Positions 1 to 12,564 of a stretch of 64,000 nt of DNA are shown in pieces (position 1 is the first letter of the stretch; every line of letters begins with the position of its first letter). The notes under the pieces were generated by a model that worked only from the letters and a program-made list of their open reading frames with translations, did no database searches and had not been told where the DNA came from. This DNA comes from Calvatia gigantea (taxonomy: Eukaryota > Basidiomycota > Agaricomycetes > Agaricales > Lycoperdaceae). Location: contig JACAAK010000005.1 in assembly GCA_025093985.1 (NCBI GenBank), positions 2,790,001-2,854,000 of the forward strand, written 5' to 3'. Made by a program: the position numbers and the translations under genes.

Positions 1-1984
1 TCCAATCCTTTAGGTTCTTCTCGACGACGGTTCGTGGAGATAAAGACTGGAACTATAGATTGGGAGACTTTGCCGAACAAGCACTTCCCATACTGGACTC
101 CGTTGACCTGACGATTCAACGTGTGGGCTCTGACGTTGAGGAGACAATCACTGTGAGTACACATCAGAAAGAACTACTTGCGCACTAAGTTTCTCCTTGA
201 GGTTCAATATCGTTCCAAATTCAACGGGGGAACTAGGTTCAAGCTCATAAACAGATTTGCTTATCAAAAGATGTTCTGCGACGCAACAAAGGAAACGAAC
301 GGGCGCGACTGGTACAACATGCTCGCAAAGGGCTCTCAACCATTTCCGGAACCTGCTTGCCAGACGGTGGATGTCAAACCGACAGAGGCTTGTCTTGCCA
401 GAGTCTCTAACGCCCAGTCTCTCGCCGTTGGAGGAAAGTTACCGAAGTACGCAATTCTATGCCCTCGAGGATAAGACCGGCGTTCTGGTAATGGGGAATT
501 TCGGGGATCTTAACGAGTTTACAATGAAATGCAAGCTCTTTAAAGGGTTGCAGAAGCTGCGCCAAATGGGGGCTGAGAAACTGATAATAGATCTTGTGAG
601 TGCTACCTGTCCTACCGTCATGGAAGCGGTGTCTGACTTTGGGATCTCAGACTGGCAATCCCGGAGGTGGGTTTGCAATTATTGTCACGTCGCATCATTG
701 AATGATATATACCCCAGGTTTTGTTTGCGTCGCACATGTAAGTCCACTTATACTTGACTTGGTACATCTTGCTGATACATTTCAACCCAGTTTTTGCATC
801 GCCTTGTAAGCCAATCCATACTGTCATGTTAGGAAATTTCTGAAACGGTTCCAGCTCTTTGGCGAAACCGAGAAGACAAGCCCACAACCTGGTTTGGACA
901 CAACAATTCGTATGACTGACATCGCACAAAGAATCGTCAAGGGCGTTCCCCGAGTTCACGATCCAAATGCGGCGATCCTTTATAATCGAGAATGGCGTAA
1001 TGCAACCCATCTGGTTATTGAAGATAGAGAGTGGTTCAATCCGGCCACGAAGATTACCATTAACAAACACCAAGACATTTTTAGCCAGAGGTACCGTCCG
1101 GTCTTCCCCGTCAGATTATACAGAACCAAAATTCGGATTTAGACTCGGGAGGGAATGTGATATCTCGTCGACAATCTGTGGCAATACAGAAAGCTTGGGC
1201 AAGGATCCGTTATTCAAGGCTGAGAATATTATCCTCCTTTCAGATGGCCGGTATGTATGTTGAAACGATCTTTTTGAACTTATGACTGAGTTCTCGAATA
1301 GGTGTGGCAGCTCATGTGCATTATTCTCGGTAAGCGATACTGCATTTCAACCGTCAGTGTGGTATTCACAGCTATACAGATTCTGCTCGCGAAAAAGCAC
1401 AGCGTCCAGACAGTCGTCGTCGGTGGGAAATCTGACGTTCCGCAACAATATTGCGGATTTGTCGGTGGTGAAAGTGTAACCTTCCAGGAAATTGACAGAA
1501 GTTTAAAGGTGATTTCGCGCTACCTTTACTTTTGAATGAATACTAACCCGCCACAGACCGTAAAGTTGAAGAAAAAAAGGGGAACGAATTCTCCCGATAT
1601 TCCACCCGATTTGTATGTCCTCTATCCGCGCCTATGCAGCAGGTTTCTTACACTCTCAAATGCAGTATTGTAAATGCAAAGATGACTGTAACTTGGCGCC
1701 TTGCGTATGGTGTCGTTAACCCTAATGAACCTGAAGGTAAATTCGTGTTCTCAGCTCAAATGCCAGGCTTATACTAAACAAATTTTCAAGAGTGGCAAGA
1801 TCACGCTGCCACCACAAACTTCCCGTTGACGGCTAATATGTAAGTTAGTTGTTCCACAACTGTTTCAATGGCTGACCTCGATGAAAGAGCCAACAAACCT
1901 CAAGAAATTTGGGAAGCTGTGTCTCGGAATGTGTTCCCCATCACGCCCAAACCCCAACCTATATTTCAAGTCCAACTTCCGTGA
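1..1984 (+). CDS. S41-family peptidase, copy A (5'-truncated by window edge)
   Basis: Predicted serine peptidase of the tail-specific protease clan, fungal S41 type, probably secreted as judged from the signal peptide of copy B. Only the part after the first exons is in the window. Visible in order: the segment leading to GVLVMGNF and KLIIDLVS (beta strands before the Asn-Gly-Gly turn); a segment after an intron beginning FVCVAH-like; LFGETE/PGLDTTIRMTDIAQ; ILLSDGR joined across an intron to CGSSCALFS at about 1303-1330, which carries the likely nucleophile Ser; and TVVVGGKSDVPQQYCGFVGGES near 1400-1470. The C-terminus ends PIFQVQLP then TGA. Exons are separated by 45-70 nt introns. One base appears inserted near 390 relative to copy C. 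Family assignment rests on motif pattern and on agreement among three copies; the substrate is unknown. Confidence 0.75.
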
Positions 1985-2979
1985 AGAACATAGTGTAGTT
2001 ACAGATTATTGCCCATACTATCGATAGCTTTTCGTTTTCACTTTGTTGAAGTTGGCGGCAAGGTCTATCCAAAACAAATTCTTTACAAAACCACAGGCTG
2101 GTGGCAGCTCGTTGAATAGGGATCCCGGATGTAGGCATGGTTGAACTGAGCACCGAATAGTTGATGAACTGTCGTGTTTTCGAGATCGAAACATGTAATG
2201 CGCTAATAGCTCTGGCCAGATCCTCGCCGTTGGCCTCTATTCCCAGAGAGGAAGAAGAGGATAAGAATGATGATCTTCGGCGGGTCCTCCACACACCGAG
2301 GTACTAGTTAGTGCCGACGCACAGTGCGGTGTACCGGTAGTAAACCCTATCATAATGTTGCTGTAACGGATCGTAGTGCGTTGTGAAGCACCATGAAGTG
2401 TTCGAAAGGCTCGATATTCAATGAACGTTCGGTTGCACTGACTCAAACAAGACGTAACAGTGGCAGAGTTCCTTATACTCAGGCCAGCAGCAGTGATCGT
2501 TGGCTGGCTAAATTGGCCAAATACATAGTGATATATTCAACCAGTCCGCACTCAAAATCAACACCGACCACAACATGTCCCGTCAACCACAGCCAACCCG
2601 GGGCTACCAAATGAAGGAAAGGTCCCCAGACTCTACAACACTTCAGCACTTCAGTCGCTGCCGCGGAGTTTAAAAACTTCTCATTCAACGTAGCCACTGA
2701 GGTCACCGTTCCGGTCAAGATTCTATCCGAAATTCTCATCGGGCGTCTGCAGCTGCTCATTCGTTCGTGGTCGTGCCAAATAATTTCAACTGTCACTTTT
2801 CTCCGATTGTAGAACATATTCGGCTCACGGGGATGTCTTCTTTGCCGCTCAAGAACTTCCTTTCATTCCAACTGTCATTACTTTTCGCTTAAGTGTTGGC
2901 CACCAGTCCCCCGACCTGATTTAAACACTTCAGCTCTCTTCCTTCGTCCTCTTCCTTGTCCACCCGCGAGACGTATTTG
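1985..2979. other. Intergenic stretch before S41 copy B
   Basis: No recognisable gene. A minus-strand open frame of 111 codons (1959-2294) overlaps the end of copy A and matches nothing I know. The last 400 bases resemble the sequence upstream of copy C (about 9300-9638), so the duplication unit includes promoter DNA. Confidence 0.5.
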
Positions 2980-5840
2980 ATGCGAAAAATACCCTTGCCC
3001 TTCTGTCTCCTTGGTGTGCATTTAGCCTCGACGGCTCATGCTGCGAGCATTCTACTGTTTCCACTACCGTCACTACCGCCAGTTGGTCGTTGCTTCAGGC
3101 CTGCATGGAGGGGCTGGGTACTACCCTCAGAGGCTCGGGCTTGTATGTCCGGGTTCCCTTTCAAGGAGGATAAACGGCAACATGTAAGGAATGTGCACGT
3201 TCTCTATCCCTCCTACCATCTGAGATCGCGTCTTATAGGTTCTTGGTGTTATCACCAAGACGCTAGCTTTTCACGCGTCAACGAACTATCAACTTCAGGC
3301 ACCCAATCCATTCGACAAGGACGTCCAATGGGACTTGCTCAAAGACTTGGAAGAGATGAGGACTAAAGTCTACTCAAGTGACTTAGAGTTCCACACGGAC
3401 GTGCAACAGTCTCTCAAGCGGGTCAATGATGGGCATTTGATGTATACCAACGGCTGTTATGACGGTGCGGGAATTTCTGCGTTTGTTTCGTCCCTGATGA
3501 CCGTTCTGCCAATACAGGGGTATATATCACATACAACCCCTTCCCTCTTGTCCTCTTAACCGATCCATCCGATGAGAGTCAAGCCATACACATTTCACCA
3601 AATGCCCATGAAATTGCCTCCAGTCTCTTCGGGAAAGAGGTCAAATTTTGGGAAGATGAACTAAAGAAACCGTTACAAGAAGTCAGTATATCCTACCCCT
3701 GGCCCCGTTAAACAGAGTCGGTGTTGATCATTGAGTGTGATGCAGTTCAGTGGGGCTCGCGTCATTCGCATCGATGGAGCAGACCCTTTCTCCGCTGTAG
3801 ATAGCAACGCGCGGACCACTGGTACTTTCCAAGGTTTATCCAGTCGTCAAAATTCGTGCGTATACCACCCATGGGCTTCTGAGTAATTCTTACTTGCACG
3901 CTTCCTACCCACCTAGGTTCTTCTCGACTGCAATTCGTGGAAGTAATGACTGGAGCTAATTTTGCGGAACAAGATCTTCCCATAGTTGACTCTGTTGAGT
4001 TAATCATTCAACGTGTCGGCACCAATTTCGAGGAGACAATCGTGGTGAGTGTGGCCTTCTGGAAGAGCTACTTGCATCCTGACTCGTTCGTTAAGGTTCC
4101 ATAATCGGGTGTTTTATGAAAGAAACTTTTGCAAACCGACAACCGACACAGTACACGAACGGGCATAACCAAGATAGACTCTTCACCAAGGACTCCCAAG
4201 GATCGTCTGGACCCATACGGCAAAGGTCGGACATGAAGTCAACAGAGGCTGTCTTGCCTGGTACCCTGATACCCCGTCTCACCCCGTTGGAAGAGAGTTC
4301 CGGTAGTACGCAATTCTACATCATCAGTAATACGACTGGTGTTCTGGTAATGGGAAGTTTTGAAGATGATGAGAGGGAAGAGGATGAGATGAAGTGCACG
4401 CTCCTTCGAGGCCTGCAGAAGATGCGTGGGATGGGAATTCAGAAATTGATTATTGATCTCGTGAGTGCGGCCTATTATAACACAAGTGAAGAGACTTCTC
4501 ATTTCGAATTCTCAGACGGACAACTCTGGAGGTAGGTCTGTAGCTGTTGCTATGTTGATTGGTGAACTTCACAAATGTACCAGGTTTTGTCTGCGTCGCG
4601 AATGTAGGTCTCTTTATGCTTGGATTAACAACCTCTGCTGATGCATCCCCCCCTAGTTTTTGCACCGCGTTGTAAGTCGATACGAGTTATACAATCCGAA
4701 TTTGTCCAAACTGGTTCTAGCTCCTTGGCCATAGTGAGAAGACAGACCCACAACCAGGTTTGGACACAGCAATCCGCATGCCTAACATTGCGCAAAAAAT
4801 TGTCAAGGCCGTTTCTGGGACTCGTAATCCAAATGACATCATTTATGGCCGAACATGGCATGATGCAACCCACAAGATTATTGAAGACAAGGAATGGTTC
4901 AATCCAGTCAAAAGTATCACCATTAACGAACGTCAAGATGTTTTTGGTCAGAGGTACCGTCCAGTCTCTTCTATTAAATAATGCAGAGCTAATATCCTGA
5001 GTTCAGATTAGGGATGGAATGCCCTATCTCTACTGTCTGCAAAGGCAAAGAAAGCTTAGGTCAGGACCTATTGTTCAAGGCGGAAAACGTTGTCCTTCTC
5101 TCGGACGGCCGGTATGCATGTCGAAATGACTGACCTTTGTGACGTCGTGACCGAGCTCCCCAACAGGTGCGGTATTCTCGGTGCGTGATATCGTAAACCA
5201 CCTTTGCAACAGTATTCATAGCTATACAGGTTCTGCTCGCGAAAAAGCCTGGTGTTTGTACAGTCGTCGTTGGTGGGAAGTCTGATGTTCCGCAACAATA
5301 CTGTGGATTCATTGGCAGTGAAAGCGTAGCCTTCCGGGACATTGACAATGCTTTGAAAGTAAGCAAGTGACCACCTTTACCCCGCTTCCGAGTGAGCGCT
5401 AATGCACAGTAGACCACAAAATTGAAGAGACCGGGAAACAATTCTCCAGATATCTCCCCCCCCCCGATCTGTACGCCACTCCTCAGCCTGCGCGATGACA
5501 TTCTTACCTCCCAGGTGTAGGATTGTAAATGCTTTGCTCACAATAACTTGGCGCCTCGCATACGGTGTTGATAACCCGAATGAACCCGAAGGTCAACACA
5601 GAATTCTTGGTTTAAACGCAAGTTCCCACTAAACTCGTTTTCAAGAATGGCAAGATCATACTGCTACCATCAATCTCCCGTTGGCAGGCTGACATGTAGG
5701 CCGAATGTCCTTGCGAGCGCATCAGGGGCTAAACTCAATCTAGGGCCCACAAACCTCAAAAAATCTGGGAAGCCGTGGCCAGGGAGGTCTTCCCCGTCAC
5801 ATCACAACCTCTACCTATACTTCAGGTTCAGCTTCCATGA
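2980..5840 (+). pseudogene. S41-family peptidase, copy B (degraded)
   Basis: Paralog of copies A and C. The start is chosen at ATG 2980, which begins a textbook signal peptide (MRKIPLPFCLL then an AHA-A cleavage site). The propeptide-like segment WVLPSEARACMSGFPF follows, then the same exon order as the other copies, ending PILQVQLP then TGA. It is damaged by more than single-base shifts. About 11 bases are missing near 3956 (the YRLGD segment present in A and C). The exon at about 4100-4150 has lost a block that encodes the RSKFN region. The CGSSCA motif is collapsed at about 5167-5180 (tgcggtattctcg instead of tgtggcagctcatgtgc...), which removes the presumed nucleophile Ser. It is unlikely to make active enzyme. 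Confidence 0.7.
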
Positions 5841-6469
5841 TGAAGAGGGTAGATGGATGACGAGATTTATCACCCAGACTATCAGTGGCTTTTGCCGTTA
5901 CTTGCGATTTACCCCGTCACCGCATTTGATAAACACTTTCCAGAATGAACTTCTCTACGTAGTTACCGGGCGCGAGGTGGTGGGTGGAGAGGTTGAATAA
6001 TGTTGTGCGAACTTACAGTGATCGCTAACCGATTTTACAAATTTGGACCATATATGCCCAAATCGGGAGGAGAGAAATGGATGTGGATTGTTCCCTCTCC
6101 AAGTGAGGCCGACACGAAACACACCAACAGCATTCTTTCAAAAATGCCAGCATGAGCAATGCGCTCTAGAATCTTCTAGATAGAAGTCTTCAATTTGAGA
6201 GACGCACCTGTAAACCTTCAAACCGCATCTCAAAGCTTTCCCTCATTCGCGCCCTGCCCTTACCCCTACATTGGGTTGTTGAGAGTTGTGTTTAATCCTC
6301 CCCCCCAAGACTCTCCACGGTGCTACTTATGGTTGTTGACTATTTTTGTATCTCTAACGCTGTCAAAATTCACAACCCCAGGACTCAGGGAGGCGAGGCG
6401 GGTTCCTGGTGCATCGGTGTTCACACTTTGAGATACATCTCACGGGGTGATGGAAGAATGGAAGTATCC
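5841..6469. other. Intergenic, downstream flank of S41 copy B
   Basis: No gene recognised. The sequence parallels the flank after copy C (12565-13270), for example the 'ggacc/gacc...ctcatttgg' style pyrimidine stretches and the run of AGGCGG-type words, consistent with both belonging to one duplicated unit. Confidence 0.4.
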
Positions 6470-6990
6470 ACCCTCTGATCGCTGTCCATTATTCGAAACG
6501 CTGTGCGGCCATCCGTGGGTGATGTGCAGAAACTCACATAGTTGCTTCATCACTGGGCTGTAAAGTAGCATGTCGAGCGAACGGCCACAAAACAAATTAA
6601 ACGGGTAAGTAATATGGTCCAGTGTCAACTGATTGGAAACTTGGGTGCTTGAGGTAAATTTAAGGGAGTGGAGCAGTAGTCACACTGCGGTGAAAGAACG
6701 AAAGACAGCGAAAATCATAAAAAAAACAGGCCCAAGCTAGCCGCTGGAGCTACCTCTAGACGGCCTGCACTACCCTTGGCCGTAGCAGTGGGTAGTGGAT
6801 ATCGCGCCGGGGAGATCAACAGGCAGAGCATTCCCCCCCATAGTCGCATTTAAACAATTCAACAAACCCATTTTTAATGGTGTTCGGAACAGGCGCGCTC
6901 TCGTTTCCACTGAACACGGCGGTGTTGTCAAACCCACCGAGTGTCAATGCAACATTAGTGGCTCAGTGGTGCTGCACTGCCTATCCTGAA
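6470..6990 (-). pseudogene. Decayed 3' fragment of the Gly-rich membrane-protein gene
   Basis: Two blocks (about 6480-6640 and 6799-6975) align base by base, with substitutions and gaps, to 13270-13420 and 13570-13760 inside the intact-looking minus-strand gene at 13275-14587. The second block encodes, on the minus strand, remnants of the stretch with DNTD/NNTD, LNCLNTTIGG and TLGG/LDGYNN. The Gly-rich 5' part of the gene is absent. It lies in the same position relative to S41 copy B as the full gene does relative to copy C, so it is a relic of a duplicated block. Confidence 0.7.
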
Positions 6991-7074
6991 ACAGGTGGAC
7001 CTGTAACCGGGTAGGGCGAGGTTGTAGGCAATTGCATTATGTGGGTCATTTGGATAGCCTACTTACAAATACAA

Positions 7075-8442
7075 TCATTCTGATTCCTTAGACACGAATC
7101 CGATACTATCATTGAGAAGTACCACCGTCTTTTGGTCTTTGAGCGATTGTTGCACCGCATCACTAAACACAATCTTCGTCTGTGGACGAAAAATTAGGCA
7201 GTATGTTGAGCCTCCATAATGGAACATCCCGAGCTGGTCACCCTTCCGCACCCGCTGGCCCACTGCGACAGTCGCCTCACAAGACGAGATCTCAATCATC
7301 CCAACAGCTATGAAGCACATCAAACCGATGTTAGCGTTATCCGCTTGAACAAAAATGAGGGTTCGTGTTGCCAAACTCGTCATGAATGCTTGGGAATAGG
7401 CTGGAGCAGCGCGGTTGGGATTCCCGCTCTCGAACCCGGTTGACGGTGAGATCGCGCAGTACGTGCCAGGCACATGAACGATCTTCGTTACGGTCCCATT
7501 GATTGGGCTGTGCCAGCGATGGTAGCTGAAAGCATTGAGGTAAGCTTGGTATACCGTTCCGCCAACGAATTGAGGGGAGAGAGGGTCATTGTTGAGCATG
7601 TGGTAGAGGGAATAGGGCTCGCCTTTGAGCCAGAATGGACTCAAGGGCTGGACGTTGTGGCTAATCTTGTATGTAACAGACTCGCATCCGCTGGTGATGA
7701 CAGCATCATCCTCGGGGTGGTTGATAGGACGAACACCAGGACGGAACGTCCTTGTAAAGAAGTCGTCCCAGGAGGTGAACCCCCAGTACTCCTTAGTTGG
7801 GTCACATTCGAAGGTCTCTTCCAAACCCGATAGTCTTTCCCTGGCTGCAGCGCTAAACCATCCGTTTGGCTTGTCGGTGAGGACGTAACAAGATGCAGGA
7901 GAGGAGAGGAAATCGCCCCACGCGTTTAGAATTTTCCTAAGCTGAGTATTGACTATGGGGTTCGTGAAGACCCGAAGGCCCGCGGGTGTGCACATAGGCC
8001 AGGTAAGCATTATCACGAAGGGTAGTGGTACCACGTGTCCTGTCTCTCCGTCGTGGAACTCAGGCGCCCACTTGAGAAGCACGTTAAACCTTTTGAGCAT
8101 GCCGAGGTAATCTCTAATCTACCATCGCCTTAAGTTAGCGTCTATCGTCGGGGAAGACAGACAGCTCACCTGTGGTTTGCCTAATGGGTCGACATGATAC
8201 TGGGAATCATTAGGGATTTGTTCGAACATTTGATGGAAGCCCATATAAAGATCTGCGTCCCCTTCAATCATCTGTCGTAGTTCTTGTAAAATAGGATGGA
8301 GTGGCTCCATGAGCGGTCCTTTCTGCTCATCGTAAGACGATGTTGTGGCTAGGTGGGCGCTCCGAGGAGCTCGTGGCCAGTTGGCCAGACGTCCCCCAAC
8401 TGCGAAGATGAGTGAGGACAGGGAAGAGAAAAGCCCAGGCAT
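7075..8442 (-). CDS. PSD-family pyruvoyl decarboxylase, PsiD-like
   Basis: Predicted pyruvoyl-dependent decarboxylase of the phosphatidylserine decarboxylase superfamily, of the soluble fungal subgroup that includes the L-tryptophan decarboxylase PsiD. Two exons (8442-8170 and 8118-7075, one phase-0 intron) give 438 aa, essentially the PsiD length. The N-terminal part (about residues 1-120) has the PHPILQELRQMIEGD-type helical domain typical of this subgroup and has no membrane anchor. The catalytic half contains WGFTSWDDFFTR, ESVTYKISHNVQ, GEPYSLYHMLNND, SYHRWHSPINGTV (active-site His near 291-294) and FVQADN. The self-cleavage motif GGST near residues 393-396 is where Gly-Ser cleavage would create the pyruvoyl group. 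The reading frame is intact. It lies alone between S41 copies B and C. The substrate (aromatic amino acid or phospholipid) is inference. Confidence 0.88.
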
Positions 8443-9638
8443 GGTCAGAGGCTCAAGCGCAGACGCCAATATATACACGCACACCTCAAGGCAGAAGCGA
8501 ATACTCAGAAACATGATACATGTCATTAATTCATCTCCAACCCAAAGGGTGGTGGACATGCTTCCTTACATATGAGCGGCATCGGCTATTTAGGGACTTG
8601 GCCGGTGGACACCTAAATCCCAGTGGAAAACGCGCGGAATCTAGACGGGCTCAGACGGCCCCAGTGGAAGTTAGGGCGGGTGATGTCGCTGATTATACAG
8701 ATCCCTTGGGTTTCGCACAAGTCTGTGGAGGTGTTTATGGGGTGCTTACATACCTTGTTTATTGATCTCGATACGGTGTTCCTCAGCTAGCGCGATTGAG
8801 CATGACTTCCATTCTGTCTATCACTCTCGTTAATCGCTTGAGGTTTCGTAAATAACGCACGCATTATGGTTAGAAGGTGTTTAACGAATACCATGTCAAT
8901 TTTAAGGATGGCCGGACAAGAGGGAAGCAAGGTACAGGTGTACGTCCGAACTTAGGGCGCGTTCGAACTCCGCGTCGCGTGTAGTAGTGAAGTCAATTGT
9001 TATATCACTGACGCGCCTCATAATGATCAGTTGTGAATCGCCGTGAAGCGAGGCGCTCAGAAGGCTTAATGGGTGTTTGGGGGCACTGGACCAAACTCGG
9101 CAATAATGATGGGGTTCCTTGGAAGTCCGTAGTCTTCGTTAAGTTGGGGGTGGCATTGATGGCTGATTTGACCAGGGACCAGACTAGCCATACTCAGCCA
9201 CACGCTCTCAATGTCGGCACTGACTGGAGCCTGTCCTGTACGGCAGTCAATTCAGACCTCGAAACTTCAAAGCACTTCACCGGCCGCCTTGATCGGTTGT
9301 GAAGTGTAGCAGAGTTGGCGGATTTCACACGTGAGGTCGCTGTGCTGCAGGATTAGCACTAGGTCACCCTTCTATTCGAATTTCTTGTTGAGCGTCTGCA
9401 GCTGTGCCGAGGTTTTATTTGCCACTTTCTTTTTATTATATGGCTATTCCACCCTGTCTGGACCGTTGTGGAGCCTATTCCGTTCACGAGGGTGTCTTCT
9501 TTGACGTTCAGGTATCTTCTCTCCATTCCAACTGTCATTACTATTCGGTTAAGTATTGGTCACCAGTCCCTGGGCTTGACTTGGGCACCTCAACCCTCTC
9601 TTCCCTCCTCCTCCTCGTGTACTCGCAAGACATCTTAG
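8443..9638. other. Intergenic between the divergent decarboxylase and S41 copy C
   Basis: This 1.2 kb separates two divergently transcribed genes and should contain both promoters. No coding sequence is recognised. The part from about 9300 resembles the upstream flank of copy B. Confidence 0.5.
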
Positions 9639-12564
9639 ATGCGAAAGATACCCTTACTCTTTTGTCTCTTCAGCGTACATAGTAGCCTCGAAGGCTCATG
9701 CTGCGAGCATTCCACCGTTTCCACTACCGTCACTCGGTCGTTGCTTCAAAATCTCGTGGAAGACATGGGTATTACCCTCGGAGGCTCGAGCATGTATGTC
9801 CGGGTTCCCTTTCAAGGAGGATAAACGGCAAAATGTAAGGAATGTGCACGTTCTCTATCCCTCCTCCCATCTAACATCGCGTCTCATAGGTTCTCGACGT
9901 CATCACCAAGACACTGCCTTTTCACGCGTCAACGAACTATCAACTCCATGCGCCTCATCCGTTCGACAAGGACGTCCAATGGGACTTGCTCAGGGACTTG
10001 GAAAAGATGAGGACTAAAGTCTACTCAAGTGACTTAGAGTTCCATCTCGACGTACAGCAATCTCTCAGGCAGGTCAATGACGGGCACTTGATGTATGCCA
10101 ACGGCTGTTATGACGGTATGGGGGCATCGATGTTTATTTCATCCTTGATGGTGACGGTTCTGCTATTATAGGCGTATATATCACATACAACCCCTTCCCT
10201 CTTGTTCTCTTGACCGATCCATCTGATGGAAGTCAAGCTATACACATTTCACCAAGCGCTCACGAAATAGCGTCTGCCACTTTCGAAAAAGAGGTCAAAT
10301 TCTGGGAGGATGATTTGAAGAGACCGTTACAAGAAGTCGGTATAACTAGTTGAGACAGGATTAACTGCCTCGGTACTGACCACTGGATCTAACACAGTTC
10401 AGCGGTGCTCGCATCGTTCGAATCAATGGCGAGGACCCTTTCTTCGCTGTAAACAACAATGCACGGATTACCGGATCTTTCCAAGGCTTATCCAGTCGTC
10501 AAAATTCGTAAGTACATTACTCGTGGGTTTCCGAGTGATTCTCATTTGCACGCTTCCTACCTGCTTAGTTTCTTCTCGACTGCCATTCGTGGAGACAATG
10601 ACTGGAGCTACAGATTGGGAGATTTTGCAGAACAAGATCTTCCCTTACTCGACTCCGTTGAGTTAACCATTCAACGAGTGGGTGCTGACGTTGAAGAGAC
10701 GATCACAGTGGGTATGACCTTCAGAAAGAGCTACTTGCATACTGACTTGCTTCTTGAGGTTCCATATCGCTCAAAGTTCAACAAGAGCACGGGATGGAGG
10801 TTTTTAAACCGGTTGCATTATGAACGGAATTTCTGCAGGGCAACAAAGGGAACGAACGGTCGTAACTGGTATAGACTTTTCGCAAAGGACTCACAAGAAT
10901 CGCCAGGACCCATCCGGCGTCGGCCAACCATTAGATCAACAGAGATTCCCTTACCTGAGGCCTTGAAGCCCAGCCTCACAGCGTTGGAAGAGAGCGCCGG
11001 AAGTACGCAATTCTATATCCTTAATGATGCGACTGGCGTTCTGGTAATGGGAAAATTCGATAACAATATTGATGATGAGGAAGAGATGAAGTGTACACTT
11101 CTTCGAGGCCTGCAGAAGATGCATGGGATGGGAGTTCAGAAATTGGTTATTGATCTCGTGGGTACTACCTGTTGTAATGTTCATGGAGAATTTTCTCACT
11201 TTCAAATTCCAGACCGACAACCTCGGAGGTAGGTCTGCACTTGCTGTTGTGTCGATCGTTTGAACATAACAAATATATCAGGTTTCGTTTGCGTCGCGCA
11301 TGTAGGTCCGCTTGGGTTTGAATTAATCACCTCCACTGATGCACATTTAACAGTTTTTGCATCGCCTTGTGAGTCGACACAATTCGTACAATTCCTAATG
11401 TGTTTAAACTGGTCCTAGATTTTTGGTGAGACTGAGCAGACATACCCGCAACCAGGTTTAGATACAACGATCCGTGTGTCCAACATCGCACAAGAAATTA
11501 TCAAAGTCATTCCCAGGACCTATGATCCAAAGGGTGGCATTCTTTACAACAGAAAATGGCGTAACGCAACCCATCAAATTATTGAAGACGAAGAATGGTT
11601 CAATCCGGTCAAAAACATTACCATTAATGGACGTCAGGATGTTTTTGGCCAAAGGTGCCGTTCAACCTTTTCTATCAAGCTATGCAGGGCTGATATCAGA
11701 GTTCAGATTAGGGATGGAATGCCCTATCTCTACCGTCTGCATGGGCAAAGAAAGCTTAGGTCTAGACCCACTATTCAAGGCTAGAGAACATTGTTCTCCT
11801 CTCGGATGGCCGGTACTGCCGAGTAAGGTGACTGATTTTTCTGAGTTCATGAATCAAGTTCCCCAACAGGTGTGGCAGCTCATGTGCAGTGTTCTCGGTA
11901 CGTGACATTGTAAATCTCCTTTCGCTGCTGTAATTCATAGGTATACAGGTCCTGCTCGCAAAAAAACACGGTGTTCGCACAGTCGTCGTTGGTGGGAAAT
12001 CGGATGTTCCTCAACAATACTGCGGATTTGTTGGTGGTGAGAGCGTAAACTTCCGGGACATTGACGATACTTTAAAAGTGATTAAATGTTTACCTTGCTT
12101 TTCTCTGGGTGATTTGGGTAATTGCTAACGCACAGTAGACCGCAAAATTGAAGGGAACGGGAGCTGACTCTCCAGACATTCCTCCCGATATGTACGCCTT
12201 CCATCTTCTACCCGTGCGATGGCATTCTTACACTCCAGGCGCAGGATTGTTAACGGTTGGCTCACCAGTCACTTGGCGCCTTGCATATGGTGTTAATAAA
12301 CCTGATGAACCCGAAGGTACACACAATGCCCCCAGTTCAAAATGCAAGCTCACACTAAATCTATTTTTAAGAATGGCAAGATCATACCGCTACGGACAGT
12401 TTCCCGTTGACGGCTGACATGTAGGCTGATCCTTCCACAACCGCATCAAGAGCTAACCCCAATCTAGAGCCCACAAACCCCAGAAAATTTGGGAAGCCGT
12501 GGCCCGGAAGGTATTCCCTGTCACAGCCGAACCTCAGCCTATACTCCAGGTTCAGCTTCCGTGA
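9639..12564 (+). CDS. S41-family peptidase, copy C
   Basis: Most complete of the three copies. The start ATG 9639 gives MRKIPLLFCL, a signal-peptide core; one extra base near 9680 shifts the frame out of the AHAAS cleavage region that is intact in copy B. It continues WVLPSEARACMSGFPF, NYQLHAPHPFDKDVQWDLL, HLMYANGCYD, FFSTAIRGDNDWSYRLGD, GVLVMGKF and KLVIDLVG. A split motif follows, FVCVAH after an intron, then YPQPGLDTTIRV, DGR joined to CGSSCA (about 11870-11890, likely nucleophile Ser), VVVGGKSDVPQQYCGF, and the end PILQVQLP. The total is about 700 aa over more than ten exons. A second single-base insertion lies near 11783 (aaggctagagaac against aaggctgagaat in A). All key motifs survive, so I treat it as a functional gene with base-call problems, at moderate certainty. 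Confidence 0.75.

Noticed and set aside
7474..7888. Plus-strand frames across the decarboxylase gene
   Set aside because: Shadows of the minus-strand PSD-like coding sequence, which has all catalytic motifs.
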